Shown: positions 12,508 to 16,059 of the stretch, piece after piece
Layout of the letters: each line of letters begins with the position of its first letter
How positions within the stretch are numbered: position 1 is the first letter of the stretch
From: Syntrophaceae bacterium UBA2192
GTDB lineage: Bacteria; Desulfobacterota; Syntrophia; Syntrophales; UBA2192
Reading direction: 5' to 3'
NCBI GenBank assembly: GCA_002327315.1
Contig: DCVI01000161.1
Coordinates: 1 to 16,059, forward strand
DNA length: 16,059 nucleotides
The notes under the pieces: generated by a model
What the model was told of the DNA's origin: nothing
The model's database searches: none
The model's input: the letters and a program-made list of their open reading frames with translations, nothing else
Translations under genes and position numbers: made by a program

Positions 12508-14076
12508 TCACCGAGGGGTTAGCCGCTCCAACGATTGAAGCGCGCTGCGCGCTTCTTCCCTGCTCCCGAAGGGACCCACCAGGATGCGGTACCAGTCCTT
12601 CTGAGGCGCAACGCGTCTTTTCACGATTTCGACCCGGCCGAGATCGGAGCCGATCTTCCCGACATAGTCCCGTGCTTCACGGTACGTCATGAACGTGGCG
12701 GCATGGATGCCGAACGATCCGTCCGGGAGCTTCACGGACCTCGCTTTCCCCACAGCTTGCGGCAGAAGGACCTGGCTGCCGGCCCGGACGAGATCGACGT
12801 CCGCGATCTCCGGGTTTGATTCCAGGATGCAATCCAGGACGGTTGCGTTCACGAACCCGTAATATCGGGTCGCAATGGACGATAGGGTCGCCCCCTCCTT
12901 AACCGTGAGCTCGTTGACAGGAACATTTGCTTCTGTCGGTTCCTGCGCGACCGATGCCGGTGCCGGGGCGGCAGGGGGTAGAGGTTGGGCTTCCGGTTTC
13001 TCGGCCGGCAAGCCGGGCGCTTGCGCTCCCTGCGTGGATTGTGCCCTGGCTACTTCGTCTGCTTCGGATGCTTTCTGGCTCGGCGCCGGCTGGATCACGG
13101 CGCTTCCGGGCGCAATGCCGGATTTAGGGCTCAGATAGTAGCTTCCCAGAAAAACCCCGGCCGCCGCGACGGCCAGGGCGGCATAAAGCCAGGGGGACCG
13201 AAAGGCCGACTTCGCTGCGCCCGCGGTGGCAGGCGAGGAGGATGCCGCCCGGATCAGAGGCGCCGCAGCCTTGCGGGCATCTCCAACGGTCCCGGCGGAT
13301 ACGGGCTTTTCGGATCGCTCCGCGCCCAGGGCCAGGGCGCGGTCACACAGGGCATTGATGTTTCGGGGAACCCCGCCGGCATATCTGCAGATGGACGCCA
13401 GCGCCTCCGGCGTGAAGATGTCGCCGCTGCTTCGGCCGGCCCAGGCCAGCCGATGTTCGATGTACTGCAGGGATTCATCGCGGCCGAGGGGAAGAAGACG
13501 GTGGAGGATCTGGATGCGCTGCCTGATCTGCCTCAGGTGCTTCGAATTCAGCCTCCGGCTCAGTTCGGGCTCCCCGGCGATGACGATCTGGATCAGTTTG
13601 GTCCTGCTCGTTTCAAGGTTCGACAGGAGCCGCAGTTCTTCGATGATTTCATCCTTCATCCTGTGCGCATCGTCGAGAATGATCACGATATTCCGGTCTT
13701 TGTTCAGGCACTGGGTCAGGTATTCATAGAGCTCGTGGAGCATGGAGCCCTTGGTCAGCTCTTGGGCGGCGCCTTTGGCGGCGCGCAGACCCAGCTTTTC
13801 CATAAGATCCTTCAGCAGCCTGTAATACTGGTCATGCGATTGTGAGATCAGGGCAACCTGCGTCCGCTCGTCGAGCTGATCCATCGCCTGCCGGATGAGC
13901 GTGCTTTTCCCCATACCCTGCTCGCCGAAGATGACGATATAGCCCTTTCGTTCCCTGATGCCGTAGAGCATCAATGCCATCGCTTCCTTGTGCGTCTCCG
14001 CCTTGAAGAACACTTCGCGATCCGCGCCCTCTCCGAAAGGCATCCGGCTGAACCCGTAGTATTGCCCGTAATCCAT
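12508..14076 (-). CDS. ExeA/GspA-like AAA ATPase with transmembrane segment, LysM and SPOR domains
   Basis: This 522-residue protein has four parts. An ExeA-type AAA ATPase (about 1-265) carries the P-loop GEQGMGKST (51-59), Walker B VIILDDAH (131-138) and family stretches YYGFSRMPF and GGVPRNINALCDRAL. One membrane helix follows (about 296-315). A Pro/Ala-rich periplasmic linker (320-385) leads to a LysM-like module (388-438) and a SPOR domain (452-519). The ATPase should lie in the cytoplasm while LysM and SPOR bind peptidoglycan. Relatives include GspA/ExeA, which helps type II secretion assemble across the wall, and the secretion ATPase of PEP-CTERM loci. The start at 14076 begins the conserved N-terminus; the frame is open 27 codons further and only a distant GAGGAG is seen. 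The polymerase gene lies 129 bp upstream on the same strand. A structural or wall-remodelling role is inferred. Confidence 0.88.
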   Translation of the reverse strand: MDYGQYYGFSRMPFGEGADREVFFKAETHKEAMALMLYGIRERKGYIVIFGEQGMGKSTLIRQAMDQLDERTQVALISQSHDQYYRLLKDLMEKLGLRAAKGAAQELTKGSMLHELYEYLTQCLNKDRNIVIILDDAHRMKDEIIEELRLLSNLETSRTKLIQIVIAGEPELSRRLNSKHLRQIRQRIQILHRLLPLGRDESLQYIEHRLAWAGRSSGDIFTPEALASICRYAGGVPRNINALCDRALALGAERSEKPVSAGTVGDARKAAAPLIRAASSSPATAGAAKSAFRSPWLYAALAVAAAGVFLGSYYLSPKSGIAPGSAVIQPAPSQKASEADEVARAQSTQGAQAPGLPAEKPEAQPLPPAAPAPASVAQEPTEANVPVNELTVKEGATLSSIATRYYGFVNATVLDCILESNPEIADVDLVRAGSQVLLPQAVGKARSVKLPDGSFGIHAATFMTYREARDYVGKIGSDLGRVEIVKRRVAPQKDWYRILVGPFGSREEARSALQSLERLTPR

Positions 14077-14205
14077 ATCCGTTGCGCCGCTCCTCGTTGG
14101 AAGAAAGACATGCGTCGACGGGCGGGACGTTCGTCCACCTTCCCATCGTAAACCCATCGCTTCATTAGGGGAAAAACCAACCTTGAAGTCAACAAAAAAG
14201 AAACT

Positions 14206-15513
14206 TCAGACCTTCACGTGCAGCACGGGCAGCGGCAGATGCTTCCTCTTCGTCTCGCCGTAGAAGGTCGTCTGCTCGCGCACCGTCGGCGTGCCCCGCC
14301 TGCCCTTCCCGAATTGGTCGATGGCGTGGGCCGCGCCCAGGTGCAGGCAGTGCTTGCCGAACTTCTCGCGCATCTCGTCGACGGCCTCGTAGAGGTCGCG
14401 CACCTTGTCGGCCCGCATGGGGCTCTCGAAAAGGCTGTACTGGACGTTCCGGTCGGGCATCAGATCCACGAGGATCACACCCGTGGCGCGGTAGAGATCC
14501 TCCCTGCGGTAAAGCTCGTCGAAGAGCCCCCGCAGGACATCGCACAGCTCGAGGGGGTGGGCCGAGGGGCGGGTGAGCTTCATCTCGCTTCCGCGGTACT
14601 CGAAGTCGTTCATCTTGAGAAACCCGATGAGTTTGCGCGGCGCCAGGTGGTAGCGCCTGGCCTTCATGCAGGCCGACTCGAGGTTGCGGAGCAGTTGCGC
14701 GAAGAGGTACTCGGGGTCGCTTGTGGACGGCGCGAAGGTCTTCGTCTTGCTGATGGAGGCGTAGTCGCTCTTTTCCTCGGCCGCGACGGGGTAGACCGAT
14801 TCGCCGCGAAGCTCGCGCCAGATCTCCTGGCCGGGCTTGGTGAACTTCTTCTTCACCACGGCCTCCGGGAGCCGGGCAAACTCCAGGGCCGTCCTGATCC
14901 CCATCTTCCAGAGGTAGTTCGTCGTGGCGGGGCCGACGCCCCAGATCTTCTCGACGGGAAGCTCGCCGATGTAATCGGGAATCCGGCGGCCCGGGATCGG
15001 GGTGAACCCCGCGGGCTTCTTGTGCTTCGAGGCCACCTTGGCGAGCACCTTTGAGAGCGAAAGGCCGACGGAAACGGTGATCCCCAGCTCGCGCTCGACC
15101 TCGCGCTTGATGTTGAGGGCGATCGTCTCGTAGGAGGAGTGGAAGGAGCGGCGCAGGCCCGTGAGATCGGCGAAGGCCTCGTCGATGGAGTACTCCTCCA
15201 CCTGGGGCGTGAAGCGCCGGACGATGTTGTACATGCGCCGCGAAAAGAGGCTGTAGGTCTCGTAGTCCGAGGGCAGCACGATGAGCCCCGGGCAGATCTT
15301 TTTCGCCTCGTGCAGGGGAACGCCCCGCTTGATCCCCAGGGCCTTGGCGGCGTAGCTCGCGCAGGCCACGATCCCCCGCTCGCCCCCCGTGATGAGGGGC
15401 TTGCCCCTGAGCTCCGGGTGGATCGCCTCCTCGCAGGACGTGAAGAAGGCATCGCCGTCGATGTGCATGATGGCCTGCGGCCAGGAACGGAGATTCAGCA
15501 TTAATGGGTCCAT
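14206..15513 (-). CDS. dinB: Y-family (DinB/UmuC-type) translesion DNA polymerase
   Basis: The 435-residue protein carries the Y-family catalytic motifs: HIDGDAFF with D19, and YSIDEAF with D111-E112. Also present are the finger-region SYAAKALGI, the helix-hairpin-helix WGVGPATTNYLWKMGI (about 191-206) and a little-finger domain (about 250-355). It should copy damaged DNA without proofreading. The sliding-clamp motif QYSLF (358-362) is internal and followed by a ~70-residue tail, as in UmuC, rather than at the extreme C-terminus as in E. coli DinB. The tail is not an obvious DUF4113. The first motif reads D-G-D-A-F where D-M-D-A-F is usual. The ATG at 15513 has GAAGG about 7 bp upstream. No LexA box was recognised. 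The gene could be called umuC-like; membership of the Y family is secure. Confidence 0.93.
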   Translation of the reverse strand: MDPLMLNLRSWPQAIMHIDGDAFFTSCEEAIHPELRGKPLITGGERGIVACASYAAKALGIKRGVPLHEAKKICPGLIVLPSDYETYSLFSRRMYNIVRRFTPQVEEYSIDEAFADLTGLRRSFHSSYETIALNIKREVERELGITVSVGLSLSKVLAKVASKHKKPAGFTPIPGRRIPDYIGELPVEKIWGVGPATTNYLWKMGIRTALEFARLPEAVVKKKFTKPGQEIWRELRGESVYPVAAEEKSDYASISKTKTFAPSTSDPEYLFAQLLRNLESACMKARRYHLAPRKLIGFLKMNDFEYRGSEMKLTRPSAHPLELCDVLRGLFDELYRREDLYRATGVILVDLMPDRNVQYSLFESPMRADKVRDLYEAVDEMREKFGKHCLHLGAAHAIDQFGKGRRGTPTVREQTTFYGETKRKHLPLPVLHVKV

Positions 15514-15554
15514 GGGAAACCTTCGGGTCGTAAGAATATTGGCTCCGCAGGCTT

Positions 15555-15632
15555 CCTCTCCCCTGGCGGGAGAGGATGAGAGGTGAGGGGGATGATTCCC
15601 CTTCCTCTATTGCAGAGGATCAGGGTGAGGGT
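15555..15632. repeat. Left flanking repeat of the DUF559 gene
   Basis: It contains the hairpin CCTCTCCC-CTGGC-GGGAGAGG (15555-15575), GGTGAGGGGGATGA, and finally AGGGTGAGGGT (15622-15632). The last element is the exact inverse of ACCCTCACCCT at 15979-15989 on the other side of the gene. It overlaps the last codons and stop codon of the DUF559 gene. Confidence 0.75.
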
Positions 15633-15973
15633 ATCGATGCGACATTCTTCCGAATAACTTCCAGAATGCCTTCCATATTTCGGAACACGTCGTTGTCCCA
15701 AAACCTCAGCACGCTGTACCCCCGGCCCTTGAGCCAGGAATCTCTTGCGGCATCACGTGTCGTTGTCGCGGCATGTTGCCCGCCATCCAGCTCGATGACG
15801 ATCTTTTTCTCGAAAGAAATGAAATCCACAATGTAGTTTCCGATGGGCACTTGCCGTCTGAACTTTGCACTGCCTAACTGTCTGGCTCTCAAATTTCTCC
15901 AAAGGCGTTCCTCTGCGCGGGTCTGCCTCTTTCTGAGGTTCCTGGCATTGATGGAAAGCTTGGATTCGTTCAT
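15620..15973 (-). CDS. DUF559 (Vsr-like PD-(D/E)xK endonuclease-fold) protein
   Basis: This 117-residue protein fits DUF559 from end to end. It has an N-terminal helix ARNLRKRQTRAEERLWRNLR, the core KFRRQVPIGNYIVDF (D50), the strand IVIELDGGQHA (E61, D63, H67), RDAARDSWL and the closing VLRFWDNDVF. DUF559 is related to the very-short-patch repair endonuclease fold, and D50, E61 and D63 are the likely metal ligands. No biochemical role is firmly known to me. The gene is bracketed by inverted repeats. GAGGGTGG just before the ATG at 15973 comes from the right repeat. The final codons (IPSP and stop) come from the left one. By eye its base composition is less GC-rich than the polymerase gene beside it, in keeping with transfer as a unit. 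Confidence 0.88.
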   Translation of the reverse strand: MNESKLSINARNLRKRQTRAEERLWRNLRARQLGSAKFRRQVPIGNYIVDFISFEKKIVIELDGGQHAATTTRDAARDSWLKGRGYSVLRFWDNDVFRNMEGILEVIRKNVASIPSP

Positions 15974-15978
15974 AGTCC

Positions 15979-16056
15979 ACCCTCACCCTGCCCTCTCCCG
16001 TCAAGGGAGGGGGGGAATTTAGCTTGCAGGCCCTCTCCCTTGAGAGACTGTGTCGC
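15979..16056. repeat. Right flanking repeat of the DUF559 gene and right terminal repeat
   Basis: ACCCTCACCCT (15979-15989) is followed by CCCTCTCCCGTCAAGGGAGG (15991-16010), an imperfect hairpin. Then comes CCCTCTCCCT (16031-16040), which leads into GAGAGACTGTGTCG (16042-16055). The last part is the inverted partner of positions 1-25. Confidence 0.75.
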
Positions 16057-16059
16057 AAT

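Noticed and set aside
12985..13845. 286-codon plus-strand frame over the ATPase gene
   Set aside because: Antisense of the AAA domain; low-complexity Gly/Arg-rich product.
14218..15054. 278-codon plus-strand frame over the polymerase gene
   Set aside because: Antisense shadow of a protein with full Y-family motifs.
15753..16058. 101-codon minus-strand frame at the right end
   Set aside because: It is another frame of the DUF559 gene plus translated repeat, with no ribosome site or domain.

Overview
The window looks like a chromosomal stretch of a GC-rich Gram-negative bacterium. The best fit is a Desulfobacterota / 'Deltaproteobacteria'-type organism, possibly an environmental assembly. Supporting signs are lipoprotein signal peptides with OmpA/Pal and SPOR/LysM envelope domains, a PEP-CTERM protein with a sigma-54-type promoter, remnants of LivF and of a UxaA-type SAF protein, and intergenic spaces full of short repeats. 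No rRNA, tRNA, CRISPR array or intact transposase was found. The taxonomic call is inference.

Layout, left to right. (1) 1-1753: a terminal repeat, a 5'-truncated livF remnant (-), a truncated SAF-domain fragment (+), and an IclR-family regulator (-) whose promoter carries a palindrome. (2) 1838-4795: phosphoglucomutase pgm (+) and a VWA-OmpA lipoprotein (-), converging on a strong bidirectional terminator. (3) 5177-7221: an iron-sulfur-type flavoprotein, a 52-residue lipoprotein and a PAS/coiled-coil protein, all on +. The PAS gene has a near-consensus promoter lying inside an inverted repeat. (4) 7346-10222: a DUF4382/DUF5666-type lipoprotein (-), a remnant that resembles a patatin C-terminus (+), and a PEP-CTERM protein (-). 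(5) 10669-12262: an EamA-type permease (+) converging with a CDP-alcohol phosphatidyltransferase (-). (6) 12508-15513: an ExeA/GspA-like ATPase fused to LysM and SPOR domains (-) and a Y-family DNA polymerase (-). (7) 15555-16059: a small DUF559 endonuclease-like gene (-) bracketed by inverted copies of a CCCTCACCCT / CCTCTCCC repeat, then a terminal repeat that is inverted relative to the one at position 1.

I do not see one coherent new multi-gene system. Most genes are single transcription units with unrelated jobs: sugar-phosphate metabolism, envelope, regulation, lipid synthesis and translesion synthesis. Three signals stand out. First, five intergenic spaces carry unrelated short tandem repeats that all share a 7-bp period, and three of these repeat tracts sit directly beside a GC-rich hairpin with a 3-nt loop. 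Second, the DUF559 gene is enclosed by inverted repeats that supply both its upstream purine-rich stretch and its last codons, which looks like a minimal mobile cassette. Third, the PEP-CTERM gene has a -24/-12 promoter with spaced 13-bp upstream direct repeats, which suggests enhancer-dependent control.
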